DNA from: Bradyrhizobium diazoefficiens
GTDB taxonomy: Bacteria; Pseudomonadota; Alphaproteobacteria; Rhizobiales; Xanthobacteraceae
Length of the DNA stretch: 64,000 nucleotides
Reading direction: 5' to 3'
Assembly: GCF_018129965.1 (NCBI RefSeq)
Contig: NZ_JAFCKW010000002.1
Location: forward strand, 248,001 to 312,000
Positions 1-8,443 of this stretch are shown here, piece by piece (position 1 is the stretch's first letter; each line of letters begins with the position of its first letter). Made by a program: the position numbers and the translations under genes. A model generated the notes under the pieces. The model was not told the origin of the DNA and searched no databases. It saw only the letters and a list, made by a program, of their open reading frames with translations.

Positions 1-578
1 TCCAGCTGACGCTCGACCAGTTCCTCGCCAAGCGCGGCGCCACCACCATCGTCGCCAAGGGGCGGCAGCTCAAGCAGTCGCAAGCCGCCATGTTTGCTGC
101 GATCCAGCAGCGCTACGGCGTTCCGCCTGGACCGCTGATCGCGATCTGGGGCATGGAGACCGGTTTCGGCAGCCAACGCGGCAACCAGAACATGCTGTCG
201 TCGATCGCAACCCTGGCCTATGACTGCCGCCGGCCCGAATTCTTCACCGACCAGCTCTATGCCGCGTTGAAGCTGATCGACCGCGGAACGCTGTCGGGTG
301 CAACCCGCGGCTCCATGCATGGCGAGGTCGGTCAGACCCAGTTCATGCCCAAGAATATCCTGGCCTATGGCACTGGCAATCTCGAAGTCGCCGCCAATGC
401 GTTGAACTCGACAGCGAATTTCCTCAAAGCAAATGGTTGGAAGGCTGGAGCCGGTTACCAGCCGGGCGAGCCGAACTTCGCCGCCATCGAGGCCTGGAAC
501 GCGGCGGGTGTCTATCAGAAGGCGATTGCGCTGATGGGACGGCAGATCGACGAAGGCGGAGCTGCCGCCTCGCGGTGA
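1..578 (+). CDS. Lytic murein transglycosylase, MltB/SLT_2 type (5' end outside window)
   Basis: C-terminal part of a lytic transglycosylase that cleaves the MurNAc-GlcNAc bond of peptidoglycan to give 1,6-anhydro-MurNAc ends. The reading frame is open from base 3 with no start in the window, so the gene is cut by the left edge. The visible part carries the family motif METGFG, whose Glu is the expected catalytic acid, and the later GEVGQTQFMP segment typical of MltB-like proteins. It ends in a short tail without a peptidoglycan-binding domain. The signal peptide cannot be seen. Family assignment is firm; the exact subfamily is not. Confidence 0.88.
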   Translation, partial: QLTLDQFLAKRGATTIVAKGRQLKQSQAAMFAAIQQRYGVPPGPLIAIWGMETGFGSQRGNQNMLSSIATLAYDCRRPEFFTDQLYAALKLIDRGTLSGATRGSMHGEVGQTQFMPKNILAYGTGNLEVAANALNSTANFLKANGWKAGAGYQPGEPNFAAIEAWNAAGVYQKAIALMGRQIDEGGAAASR

Positions 579-688
579 TGAGTTCAGCAAGGCGTGATGG
601 GCCGGCACGAGAAAGTTGTTGCCATCAGGAACTGACGGCACGAGGTTTGCTTTGATCAGAGTTGGGGCTGGGCATGAGGAGACTCACA

Positions 689-910
689 ATGGCTACCCAG
701 ATCGTGATGGATCAGACCGGCGACACGCGTCATGAGTTTGATCCCGATAACGCCGAAGCGCTGGCGCGGGCCGAACAGCGCTTTCGGGAGCTGACCGGCG
801 CCGGCTTCACCGCTGCGTTCCGGACCGGGCCCGGCGATGTGACTCGTATCAAATCCTTCGATCCGACCGTGCAGGAAACGCTGTTCTATCCGCGTCTGGT
901 CGGCGGCTGA
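689..910 (+). CDS. Small hypothetical protein, 73 aa
   Basis: I do not recognise this protein. The start ATG at 689 follows a GAGGAG Shine-Dalgarno seven to eight bases upstream, which favours it over the in-frame upstream ATGs. The product is soluble and mixed-charge, with no membrane segment or signal peptide. Codon use (GC-rich third positions) fits a real gene. It lies 12 bp upstream of another small unknown gene on the same strand, so the two may be co-transcribed. Confidence 0.6.
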   Translation: MATQIVMDQTGDTRHEFDPDNAEALARAEQRFRELTGAGFTAAFRTGPGDVTRIKSFDPTVQETLFYPRLVGG

Positions 911-922
911 GCTGAGCTGCTC

Positions 923-1345
923 ATGTTTGCGGCATTCCGGTTCCGCGCGTCGGCGCGTGCGCGGATGCATGCGCTGCGCGAACTCTACCGTCGCTTCTTC
1001 GGCGAGAACACGCCGGATGCGCGGGGCAGACGGCTTTTGGTTGAATGGCTGTCGCCGGCGCAGCGAGCGCAATTCGAGCAGTACCGGTATTTTGATGTCA
1101 CGGGATGCGATAGCGGGAAGATGTATCGCATTCACTACGGCACCGCTGCCAACGTGCACCAGATCGACTGCGACGGCCACGCGATGATGGGATGGTGCTT
1201 CGTCCCGTCAGGCTTTCTGGTGCCGGGCGACGTGATGCTGGCGCAGAAGATTGCGCTCGAGACGGATGAAAACGGCGCACTGGCGCTCGCCAACAGGTTC
1301 CCGACGGCAACGCATTCGGAACACTTCTACCGGCGGCCTTTCTAG
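923..1345 (+). CDS. Hypothetical protein, 140 aa
   Basis: Unrecognised soluble protein. The N-terminal ~35 residues are strongly basic and Arg/Ala-rich; the middle has aromatic residues and a cysteine cluster around residues 75-105 (GCDSGK, QIDCDGH, GWCFVP). No signal peptide or membrane segment is seen. It starts 12 bp after the previous small gene, with only a weak ribosome site, suggesting translational coupling. I infer a two-gene unit but cannot assign a function. Confidence 0.6.
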   Translation: MFAAFRFRASARARMHALRELYRRFFGENTPDARGRRLLVEWLSPAQRAQFEQYRYFDVTGCDSGKMYRIHYGTAANVHQIDCDGHAMMGWCFVPSGFLVPGDVMLAQKIALETDENGALALANRFPTATHSEHFYRRPF

Positions 1346-1361
1346 CCCGAGAGGGATGCGA

Positions 1362-1454
1362 TCACAGGTGGGTCGTGCGGTAGGCATCGACCGCATGTGC
1401 CGCAAAGACGCCGATGCTGCAAAGGGCGAGACCCACAGAGATGATCTCGATCAT
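1362..1454 (-). CDS. 30-aa single-span membrane microprotein
   Basis: Short ORF starting MIEIISVGLALCSIG and ending AYRTTHL. Residues ~4-22 form one hydrophobic span followed by a short polar tail. A near-perfect ribosome site (GGAGGAGG) lies about six bases before the ATG. The start overlaps the stop of the upstream small ORF as ATGA, a translational-coupling arrangement. The strong ribosome site and hydrophobic span support a real microprotein. No function can be assigned. Confidence 0.5.
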   Translation of the reverse strand: MIEIISVGLALCSIGVFAAHAVDAYRTTHL

Positions 1455-1534
1455 GTCTCGTCCTCCTCCGGTCGCAGGATGACAAGATGCTTGCAGCAGG
1501 AATAATCATAGATGAGGTCGAGGAGGAATTGCAT
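1451..1534 (-). CDS. 27-aa Cys-containing small ORF coupled to the next microprotein
   Basis: Small ORF starting MQFLLDLIYDYSCCKH and ending in an acidic PEEDET tail. The last codons double as the ribosome site of the downstream microprotein and the stop overlaps its ATG. Upstream ribosome binding is weak (AGGGGCGG). It could be a real peptide or a leader whose translation opens the downstream site. Confidence is modest because of the length. Confidence 0.35.
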   Translation of the reverse strand: MQFLLDLIYDYSCCKHLVILRPEEDET

Positions 1535-1734
1535 GATGGCCGCCCCTGTCTGATTTTGGCGACAGGATAGTCTGCCATCTGTTTCAGGCGTGTTTCGTCG
1601 GTTTGGGAAACGGGTTTCGCGGGGAACCGCCGGCCTTGGTTTGCGCACCGCGAGGCCACTGAATCCCGCCTTCTGATCCATCCTTTCGGCCGTGCGGCCT
1701 CGGCCGGCGGCAAGCCGGATTGCGAGGTAAATGC

Positions 1735-2181
1735 ATGACCCAGGTCGAGTGGTTCGACGATCTCACCATCGGAATGCGGTTCAAATCCCCCGAAATGGAG
1801 GTCACCGAAGCCGACATCAAGCGCTTCGCGGCCGAATTCGACCCGCAGCCGATGCATCTTGACCACGAGGCCGCCAGCCAGACCCTGTTCAGGGGTTTGG
1901 CCGCGTCCGGCTGGCATACAGCCGCGATTGCCATGAACCTTGCGATCCAGGCCCGCCCTTTCGGCCCGCATCCGCTGATCGGCGCGGGCGTCGACGGCCT
2001 GCGCTGGACCATCCCGGTGCGGCCGCATGACCGCCTGCATCTGGTCGGCGAGGTCGTGAGCCTCACGCCGTCGAAATCGAAGCCGCAGGGTATCGCGCTG
2101 GTGAAGTGGACGATGTTCAACCAGAACGACGAGGAGGTTTACACCTTCACCCCGATCGCCATCGTCCCAAGGCGTATATAA
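1735..2181 (+). CDS. MaoC family dehydratase ((R)-specific enoyl-CoA hydratase-like)
   Basis: 148-residue single hot-dog-fold protein. Residues ~33-60 contain the hydratase-2 signature (FDPQPMHLD followed by ASGWHTA), where Asp and His are the expected catalytic pair hydrating trans-2-enoyl-CoA to (R)-3-hydroxyacyl-CoA. ATG 1735 is chosen over an in-frame upstream TTG at 1720 because a GAGG ribosome site sits eight bases before it. The gene stands alone between unrelated genes, so the physiological substrate (fatty acid, PHA or other acyl-CoA) is unknown. Confidence 0.88.
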   Translation: MTQVEWFDDLTIGMRFKSPEMEVTEADIKRFAAEFDPQPMHLDHEAASQTLFRGLAASGWHTAAIAMNLAIQARPFGPHPLIGAGVDGLRWTIPVRPHDRLHLVGEVVSLTPSKSKPQGIALVKWTMFNQNDEEVYTFTPIAIVPRRI

Positions 2182-2557
2182 GGCGGGCGCCCCCGGCATT
2201 GGCCTTGGTCGGCCGCCGCGTTGAAGTTCTGCGAAGAGAACCGTACGTCATTTTCCGGCGTCGACTGCGGAGCAACGGGAATTGGTGGCAATGAAGTGCG
2301 GCGGCAGCGCGTGTCCGCGTGACACAACGCACACAGTGGCGCCTGCTGTTCGTATTTCTCCTAGTGTTTGGCGAAAACGTCCAAGCCGCACCCTGCGGTT
2401 GAGGTTACGCAAGCACGATGTGCGATGTTCCTTCCTTTCGTCGTAACCCGTTTTCCTCGTCTATCGCGACGATTCACCGGCCTTTTGCCCCTGCATGGTC
2501 TCAGTCGGCGCGCCTCCGCCGTCACCGGGGCAACACGACAATCGTGCCGTCTCTGCG
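2182..2557. other. Intergenic stretch without recognised gene
   Basis: About 375 bp between the MaoC gene and the first LuxR-type regulator. Short ORFs here have no ribosome site or family resemblance. It presumably holds the regulator promoter; I see no convincing hairpin or operator. An in-frame ATG at 2495 could extend the regulator by 21 residues. Confidence 0.4.
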
Positions 2558-3715
2558 ATGACAATCCTCCAGGCCAATCGATTTTCGTCGCTCGTCGGCG
2601 AGATCTACGACGCGGCGCTCGATCCGACGCTGCGCAGCGGCGTGCTGGAGCAGATTTCGGACTTCGTCGGCGGTTGTGCCGCGACTATCCTGTCCCGTGA
2701 CGCAGCCAGGCTGACGATCGAGATCCATCAGCATTTCGGTACCGAATCGCGCTTCCGCCAACTCTATCGTGACCGGTATGTGGAGCAGGATCCCTTGCTC
2801 GATCGTCATCGCGCTCTAGCGGCCGGGCAGACCATCGGTGTGGCCGACATCATGCCACATGAAGAGTTCTGGGCGACGAGCTTCTATCGCGAATGGCTGC
2901 AACCACAGGAGATGATCGACCTGGCCACCGTCGCGCTCGAGACGTCGGACGCGCGCAACACGATCCTGCAGGTGTTGCGTCACCGCTCGCGCGGACCGGT
3001 CGACGAGCCGATGCGCGAGCGAATGCGACTGCTGGCGCCGCACATCCAGCGGTCCAGGATCATGGGCCGCCAGATCAGGTCACGGTCCCACACCGTGGAA
3101 GATCTCGCCGATGTGCTCGATGGCTTGAGCACGGCAATCTGCCTGCTCGACGCGGATGGCAGGGTCGTCCATGCCAATGCGGCGTGCCGGGAGCTTTTCG
3201 TCGATGCAAGTCTGCTCTCGATGGTCGGCGACAGGATCGTGGCGCGTAACTCCCAGACAGACAGGATATTCCGCGGCCTGTTCGAATTCGTTGCAGGTGA
3301 CGGCACCGCAGCGTCCGGCCGACGACGGATCGAACTGGTGACGTCGGCGGACGGTCAACATTATCTGCTCCACGCCTCTCCACTGAGACGGGACTGCCAC
3401 CTGGCAAGAGATTGCGCGGCAGCGGTGCTGCTCGTCCAGAAGGCGACGATGACGTCGTCGCTCGTGCCCGACGCAATCGCCGCGGCCTTCAGGCTGACGC
3501 CGTCCGAGCTTCGGGTGCTGATGGCAATCGTCGAGATCGGCGGCGTTCCCGACATCGCGGCCAAGCTCGGAATTGCCGAGACCACGGTGAAGACGCATCT
3601 CGGCCGGCTGTTCGAGAAGACCGGTGCGGGCCGGCAGGCAGATCTCGTGAAGATCGCCGCAGGATTCACTGCACCGTTTGCCCAGCGGGCGGTCAGCAAC
3701 GGCGGCGCGGTGTGA
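2558..3715 (+). CDS. LuxR-type HTH regulator, paralogue 1
   Basis: About 385-residue transcription regulator. The N-terminal ~170 residues share a block with two downstream paralogues (EIYDAALDPTLR, FYREWLQPQ). A central PAS-like segment (~195-305; LLDADGRVVHANAA) follows, then a C-terminal LuxR/GerE HTH (~310-370; LTPSELRVLMAIVE, TTVKTHLGRLFEKTG). No receiver domain or autoinducer-binding motif was seen. ATG 2558 is preferred by alignment with the paralogues; ATG 2495 is an alternative, and neither has a good ribosome site. It is the most divergent of the three copies. Confidence 0.85.
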   Translation: MTILQANRFSSLVGEIYDAALDPTLRSGVLEQISDFVGGCAATILSRDAARLTIEIHQHFGTESRFRQLYRDRYVEQDPLLDRHRALAAGQTIGVADIMPHEEFWATSFYREWLQPQEMIDLATVALETSDARNTILQVLRHRSRGPVDEPMRERMRLLAPHIQRSRIMGRQIRSRSHTVEDLADVLDGLSTAICLLDADGRVVHANAACRELFVDASLLSMVGDRIVARNSQTDRIFRGLFEFVAGDGTAASGRRRIELVTSADGQHYLLHASPLRRDCHLARDCAAAVLLVQKATMTSSLVPDAIAAAFRLTPSELRVLMAIVEIGGVPDIAAKLGIAETTVKTHLGRLFEKTGAGRQADLVKIAAGFTAPFAQRAVSNGGAV

Positions 3716-3943
3716 TTCATTTCACAGCGCGGGCCATCGGGCGATGCAATCTCATCCATTGTGATGAGCAGGACTGTCGGGTCCTCCAAACGTAGGACGC
3801 AAGCAGCGTGAGACTTTCGTATACGGCGCTACCTGAAATGAGAAGGGCAGCTTGTGCCACGCGAAAACCGCGCGTCCGCACCGAGCAGGGATGCGGGAAA
3901 ACAGCAGCGCTTGGCCGGGCTGTCATGGGCTGGAGAGATTGCA

Positions 3944-4918
3944 GTGACCGGCAAGGATGAATTTTCCATTCTGAACGTTTCGACGGACCGCATTCCAGAA
4001 AGCGAGCGCGTGCCGCTGCTGCGTGAATTCTACTGCCGCGGCGTGCTGAAGGCGGAGGTCGAGGCAACCGAAGGCAAGCCGTTCGCGGCGAGCCTCACAT
4101 CCCATGGCGTGACGGACGCCCAGATCGTCATCGGCGGGCTGATCGGGGCGCGGGTCGTCCGCACCAAGCAGCTTGTCATCGATGGCGACGACAGCCTTGG
4201 CCTTATGGTCAATCGATCCGGGGTTGTCGGGATCGTCGCGCGAGGACGGGAACTGCAGCTTCATCCGGGTGATGCCGTCCTGACGAGTGCCGAGGACGTG
4301 ACGACCTATGAACGCCACTCGCTGGGAAACTGCCTGTCGCTGCGCGTGCCGCGACGGGTGCTGGCGCCCTTGATCGTCGATATTGACGACGCGGTCATGC
4401 GTGTCATTCCGGGTTGCGCGCCCGGGCTTCGCCTGCTCGTCGACTACGCGGCGGCTCTGGTGAGGGAACGCGCGTTCTCGGTGCCCGTGCTGCGCCAGCT
4501 TGGCGTGACACATCTGCACGATCTGATGGCACGCGTTCTCGGCGCGACGGACGATAGTCACGAACTGGCCGGACGGCGAGGTGTCAGGGCGGCGCGGCTG
4601 CGGAAGGTGAAATCCTACATCGTCAATCATTGCTGGCAGCAGGACCTTTCGGTCGCGACCGTGGCGCAGGAGTTCGGCGTGACCACCCGCTATCTCCAGC
4701 GGCTGTTCGAGGCCGATGGCAAGACCTTCTCGTCGTTCCTGACCGAGCAGCGCCTCAAGCGGGCCCACCGCATGCTGCGCGAGCCCGATTTCGCCGGGCG
4801 GCCCGTGAGCTCGATCGCCTACGATGTCGGCTTCGGCGATCTCTCCTATTTCAATCGCTGCTTTCGGCGAGCCTATGGCGCGACGCCGAGCGGCATCAGG
4901 AGCGGTGCGGCGCTGTGA
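3944..4918 (+). CDS. AraC family transcriptional regulator
   Basis: About 324 residues. The N-terminal ~200 residues resemble the AraC-binding-like (PF14525) sensor domain. The C-terminal ~100 residues form two HTH motifs (LSVATVAQEFGVTTRYLQRLF and the AYDVGFGDLSYFNRCFRR consensus helix). A GTG start at 3944 is preceded by GGAGAG; an in-frame GTG at 3854 with a weaker GAAGGG would add 30 residues lacking family similarity. It sits between LuxR paralogues 1 and 2, suggesting a regulatory island. Its effector and targets are unknown. Confidence 0.87.
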   Translation: MTGKDEFSILNVSTDRIPESERVPLLREFYCRGVLKAEVEATEGKPFAASLTSHGVTDAQIVIGGLIGARVVRTKQLVIDGDDSLGLMVNRSGVVGIVARGRELQLHPGDAVLTSAEDVTTYERHSLGNCLSLRVPRRVLAPLIVDIDDAVMRVIPGCAPGLRLLVDYAAALVRERAFSVPVLRQLGVTHLHDLMARVLGATDDSHELAGRRGVRAARLRKVKSYIVNHCWQQDLSVATVAQEFGVTTRYLQRLFEADGKTFSSFLTEQRLKRAHRMLREPDFAGRPVSSIAYDVGFGDLSYFNRCFRRAYGATPSGIRSGAAL

Positions 4919-5000
4919 CCGCCTACCGCTGGATTTCAGCACCGCGGTCCTGGATCAGCGTGGCGTCGCTCCCGAGCCGCGTCGAGAGTTGGAGTTTGGG

Positions 5001-5249
5001 ATGCACCGTTTCTTCTTTGATCTGCTGGTCGACAATGTCGTGAAGCTCGACCCGGGCGGCATGGTTTTCGAGCAAGCCAGGGCGACCACTGTCGTGGCCG
5101 ACGAGATGGCCCGGCATCTCTTTGTCTGGCGTGACGATCTGCGCGGTCGCGACGCCTGGATTCGGGTCAGGGACAACATCGGGCGCGAGATTTATCGCGC
5201 TGCGGTCTGGGCGGAGAACGAGGAAAAGGTCGGTTGGGATCAGGCGTAA
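5001..5249 (+). CDS. DUF6894 family small protein
   Basis: 82-residue soluble protein starting MHRFFFDLL. It has the layout of the rhizobial DUF6894 family: an aromatic N-terminal strand, a short acidic turn (LDPGG), an Ala/Arg-rich helix and a final strand ending in IYRAAV. ATG 5001 is chosen because GGAG lies seven bases upstream and the domain starts there; the frame stays open further upstream. The molecular function of the family is unknown. It is followed by a strong GC-rich hairpin. Confidence 0.65.
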   Translation: MHRFFFDLLVDNVVKLDPGGMVFEQARATTVVADEMARHLFVWRDDLRGRDAWIRVRDNIGREIYRAAVWAENEEKVGWDQA

Positions 5250-5310
5250 GCGGCACGTTCGCGTCGCGTTCCGGGCCGGAATCAGCCCCGGCGGCTTTGA
5301 GCGCGACGCC

Positions 5311-5340
5311 CGCCGGCCGGGCCCATCCGCCCGGCCGGCG
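5311..5340 (+). terminator. Perfect 12-bp GC-only hairpin
   Basis: Arms 5311-5322 and 5329-5340 are perfect reverse complements (CGCCGGCCGGGC) around a six-base loop. There is no T-run after it, so intrinsic termination is uncertain. It could be a processing or pausing structure. It lies after the DUF6894 gene and before LuxR paralogue 2. Confidence 0.4.
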
Positions 5341-5418
5341 CCTCATCCGATCGGAGGATGCCGCATGCTGTGGCTGTGGTAAGCTTGGTGATCTTGATCA
5401 CTCCGGCCATGTACAGCC

Positions 5419-6537
5419 ATGCAAGGACGTCGAAAACTGCCGGAGCTCGTCGAGTCCATCTACGACGCGGGGCTCGATCCCTCCTTGTGGACTAAGGTCG
5501 TCGCCAGCATCCGCGATTTCGTCGGTGGCCAGGCCTGCGGGCTGTTTTCCAAGGATTCGATCAGCAAATTCGGCGTCACGCATTACTATTGCGGGGCGGA
5601 CCCCCACTACATCAAGCTCTATTCCGAGAGCCACTCGAAGTTCGATCCGCTGACCGTCCTGCCACCGCATGGCCAGATCGTCAGCATCCCCGATCTCGTC
5701 AATTTTGACGAATATCGGAGAGGGCGCTTTTATCGGGAGTGGATGCAGCCGCAGGGCTGCAGCGACGCAGCCAATGTCGTGCTCGACAAGTCGAACGCGA
5801 ACTGTCCCGTGATGATGACGGTGCTGTCGGGCCGGCGCATGGTCGATCCGGCGATGAAGCAGCGGCTCTCGCTCATCGTCCCGCACGCCAGCCGTGCGCT
5901 TCTGATCAACCGTGCGATCTCATCGCAACTGACCCTGGCGAGTGCACTGGCGGATGTGCTGGACAACCTGGCTTCCGGAATTTTCCTGGTCGATGCTGCC
6001 TGCCGGGTTGTGCATGCCAATGTCGCCGGGCATGCCTTGCTCGACACCGGCGACGTGGTCCGATCCGTCGCCGGCCAACTCGTCACCAGCAGCACTGAAG
6101 CCAACCAGACCCTGCGCGAAGTGTTTGCGACCGGCAGCGACGTTGCTTTTCTGGCTGCAAGGGGCCACGCGATTCCGTTGATGTCGTCCGGTGGTGAACG
6201 CTATATCGCACATGTGCTGCCGCTCTCGTCGGTGCTGCGCCACGGCGGCGAGCGGGTCGTCGATGCCGTTGGCGCACTGCTACTGCGAAGGGTATCGCTC
6301 GGCGGCCAGTCCTACGGCGAACTGATTGCGCGGACTTTCGACCTGACGCCGGCCGAATTGCGCGTATTCCTGGCGATCGTCGAGGTCGGCGGCGTCCCGG
6401 AGACGGCGATTGCGCTTGGAATCGCGGAAACGACGACAAAAACCCATCTTCATCGCGTCTTCGCCAAGACCGGTGTCTCGCGCCAGGCCGATCTCGTCAA
6501 GCTCGCCGCGGGCTTCTCCAATCCGCTCGTCAACTGA
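5419..6537 (+). CDS. LuxR-type HTH regulator, paralogue 2
   Basis: 372-residue regulator closely similar to the next gene. The N-terminal block includes VESIYDAGLDPSLW, HYYCGADPHYI and RRGRFYREWMQPQG. A PAS-like middle (LVDAACRVVHAN, ~190-240) is followed by a LuxR/GerE HTH at ~305-365 (ETTTKTHLHRVFAKTGVSRQ). The shared N-terminal blocks suggest one sensor domain duplicated with its DNA-binding half. The ATG at 5419 has no clear ribosome site. The ligand and target genes are unknown. Confidence 0.87.
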   Translation: MQGRRKLPELVESIYDAGLDPSLWTKVVASIRDFVGGQACGLFSKDSISKFGVTHYYCGADPHYIKLYSESHSKFDPLTVLPPHGQIVSIPDLVNFDEYRRGRFYREWMQPQGCSDAANVVLDKSNANCPVMMTVLSGRRMVDPAMKQRLSLIVPHASRALLINRAISSQLTLASALADVLDNLASGIFLVDAACRVVHANVAGHALLDTGDVVRSVAGQLVTSSTEANQTLREVFATGSDVAFLAARGHAIPLMSSGGERYIAHVLPLSSVLRHGGERVVDAVGALLLRRVSLGGQSYGELIARTFDLTPAELRVFLAIVEVGGVPETAIALGIAETTTKTHLHRVFAKTGVSRQADLVKLAAGFSNPLVN

Positions 6538-6647
6538 TCGGTTAATCGCAGCCGTGATTGAACCTTTTGCTCTCGTGCCAGACTCACAGGAGCCGCAAGG
6601 CATGAAGACAATCGTTCGATCTCTATGCCTCATCATTGGCTGTTCCG

Positions 6648-7766
6648 ATGTCCCGACTTTCAAATCAATCCGAACTGATCGAGAGCATCTATGATGCGGG
6701 CCTCCACCCGGAGTTGTGGGGTGATGTCGTCGTCATGCTCAATGCCTTCATCGGCAGTCAGGCCTGCGGTCTCATCTCGAAGGATCCGGTCAGCAAGTCC
6801 GGCGCGACGCATTATTATTGCGGGGTCGATCCCCACTACATTCAGCTCTATGCGGAGACCTACGCACGTTACGATCCGCTCGCCAGGCTCCCGAGATACG
6901 GCGAGGTGCGCAACATTCCCGATCTCGTGAACTACGACGAGTATCGGCGCGGACGCTTCTACCAGGAATGGCTGCGCCCGCAGGGCAGCGTCGATGTCGC
7001 CAACGTGGTGCTGGAGCAATCAAGTTCACCCAGTCCCATGTTGATGACCGTCATCCCGGGCAGGAAGATGCTGGATGCCGAGAAGCGGGCGCGAATGCAG
7101 TTCCTGGTTCCGCATGTCAGCCGGGCGCTGTTGATCAACCGGGCCATCGAGCGAAGGCAGCGACGGGCTCTCGCGCTCGCCGACGTCGTCGATCGACTGA
7201 ATGCCGGGGTCATCCTGCTCGACGCATCCTGTCACATCGTCCACAGCAATCCGGCTGCGCAGATGCTGCTCCGCGCCGACGATGTCCTGCGGTCTGTCGC
7301 GGGGCGGCTAGTGGCAAGATCCGCTGCGGTGAATGCGACTCTGCGCGAGATTTTCCGCGATCCAGGGGAGGTGGCTCTCGCGGCGGCGGCGGGACGGAAT
7401 ATCCCGCTGACGGCGCAGGACGGATCCCACTATGTCGCGCACGTCATCGCGTTGCCGTCGCTGCTGCGCGAAGCGGCAACGGAGCGGACCTCGGCCGTTG
7501 GCGCCCTGTTCGTCTGGAAAGCGGAACTGGAGGGCCGCTCGTGTTCCGATGTCATCGACCGTACGTTCGAGCTGACCCCGGCGGAGCTGAGGGTCATGCA
7601 GTCGATCGTGGACGTGGGCGGGGTGCCGGAGACGGCGGCTGCGCTCGGAATCGCGGAGACGACGGTGAAGACGCATCTGCATCGCGTGTTCGCGAAGACG
7701 GGCGTTTCGCGTCAGGCCGATCTGGTCAAGCTCGCGGCGGGATTCTCAAACCCGCTCGTGCACTGA
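6648..7766 (+). CDS. LuxR-type HTH regulator, paralogue 3
   Basis: 372 residues, colinear with paralogue 2 over its whole length; the C-terminal ~35 residues (HRVFAKTGVSRQADLVKLAA) are identical or nearly so. ATG 6648 gives the same N-terminus as paralogue 2; an in-frame TTG at 6636 is less likely. It starts 110 bp after paralogue 2, so this is a recent tandem duplication. Separate promoters are possible. Function is inferred only as a transcription regulator. Confidence 0.87.
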   Translation: MSRLSNQSELIESIYDAGLHPELWGDVVVMLNAFIGSQACGLISKDPVSKSGATHYYCGVDPHYIQLYAETYARYDPLARLPRYGEVRNIPDLVNYDEYRRGRFYQEWLRPQGSVDVANVVLEQSSSPSPMLMTVIPGRKMLDAEKRARMQFLVPHVSRALLINRAIERRQRRALALADVVDRLNAGVILLDASCHIVHSNPAAQMLLRADDVLRSVAGRLVARSAAVNATLREIFRDPGEVALAAAAGRNIPLTAQDGSHYVAHVIALPSLLREAATERTSAVGALFVWKAELEGRSCSDVIDRTFELTPAELRVMQSIVDVGGVPETAAALGIAETTVKTHLHRVFAKTGVSRQADLVKLAAGFSNPLVH

Positions 7767-7997
7767 CGCGCGTTCCAGCGCACGAGGCGAGTCGTTGCAG
7801 CTCGCAATAGGTTCAAACAGAAGCATCATTTGAAAGTTATCACGCGTCGTTCGATCGAATGACGCGATGTTCCGCGTTCGGACTTACCAGAGCGTCATAC
7901 GGTTCTTGTTCGACGCGTTCGATTGTTGTGTGCAGCAACTCACGGCAAGCGGACGTTCATCCCATCAATCTCTCGTGCAGGTTGAGAGGAGCCTATC

Positions 7998-8255
7998 ATG
8001 CGAACGACGTCATCTGGTCTGGCAGGAAAGTTTCGCGACATAACCGCCCGCGTGGCTGCGGCGTTCCGCGAGCAGCGTGAGATCGAGGCGCGTCGCGCCC
8101 TGCAACGTTACGGCCATCTGTTGGATGCGCCGCTGGGCACGTTCCGTTTGAATGAAGTCGTTCCTGCCTGCAGCGAAAAGGATATTTTGAAAGATGCCGA
8201 CGGGGTTGACCCGCGCGACCGCGCGATCGATCAGACCAATTTCCAGCGCGCGTAA
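7998..8255 (+). CDS. Hypothetical protein, 85 aa
   Basis: Small, charged, mostly helical protein with no membrane segment (MRTTSSGLAGKFRD, then an Arg/Ala-rich helix). A GAGGAG ribosome site lies about nine bases before the ATG. It overlaps the next small ORF by 62 bp in another frame. No family recognised. Confidence 0.55.
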   Translation: MRTTSSGLAGKFRDITARVAAAFREQREIEARRALQRYGHLLDAPLGTFRLNEVVPACSEKDILKDADGVDPRDRAIDQTNFQRA

Positions 8256-8430
8256 TGGCAACATCGTCGTCATCGCGCTGGCCGCAGCGCTCGTGACTCT
8301 TCAGTTGGCCGGGCTGGCGGTGCTGGAGCGCTCGCATGCCCAACCGGTTCCTGCAGCGTCGGTGACATCGTCCGATGGCATCTGCGCCATGAGCACCGGT
8401 GGTCCCGCAACGCACTCGTCCTACGATTGA
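8194..8430 (+). CDS. Small single-span membrane protein, 78 aa
   Basis: ORF beginning inside the 3' end of the previous gene in the +1 frame. Residues ~24-45 are strongly hydrophobic (VVIALAAALVTLQLAGLAVL) and followed by a short polar, Ser/Thr-rich tail with one Cys, so it may be a signal anchor or exported peptide. Third codon positions beyond the overlap are GC-rich, as expected of coding DNA. It ends 13 bp before the TauE-family gene, suggesting a small transcription unit. The 62-bp overlap is unusual but not prohibitive. Confidence 0.45.
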   Translation: MPTGLTRATARSIRPISSARNGNIVVIALAAALVTLQLAGLAVLERSHAQPVPAASVTSSDGICAMSTGGPATHSSYD

Positions 8431-8443
8431 GCGGAGAGACACC

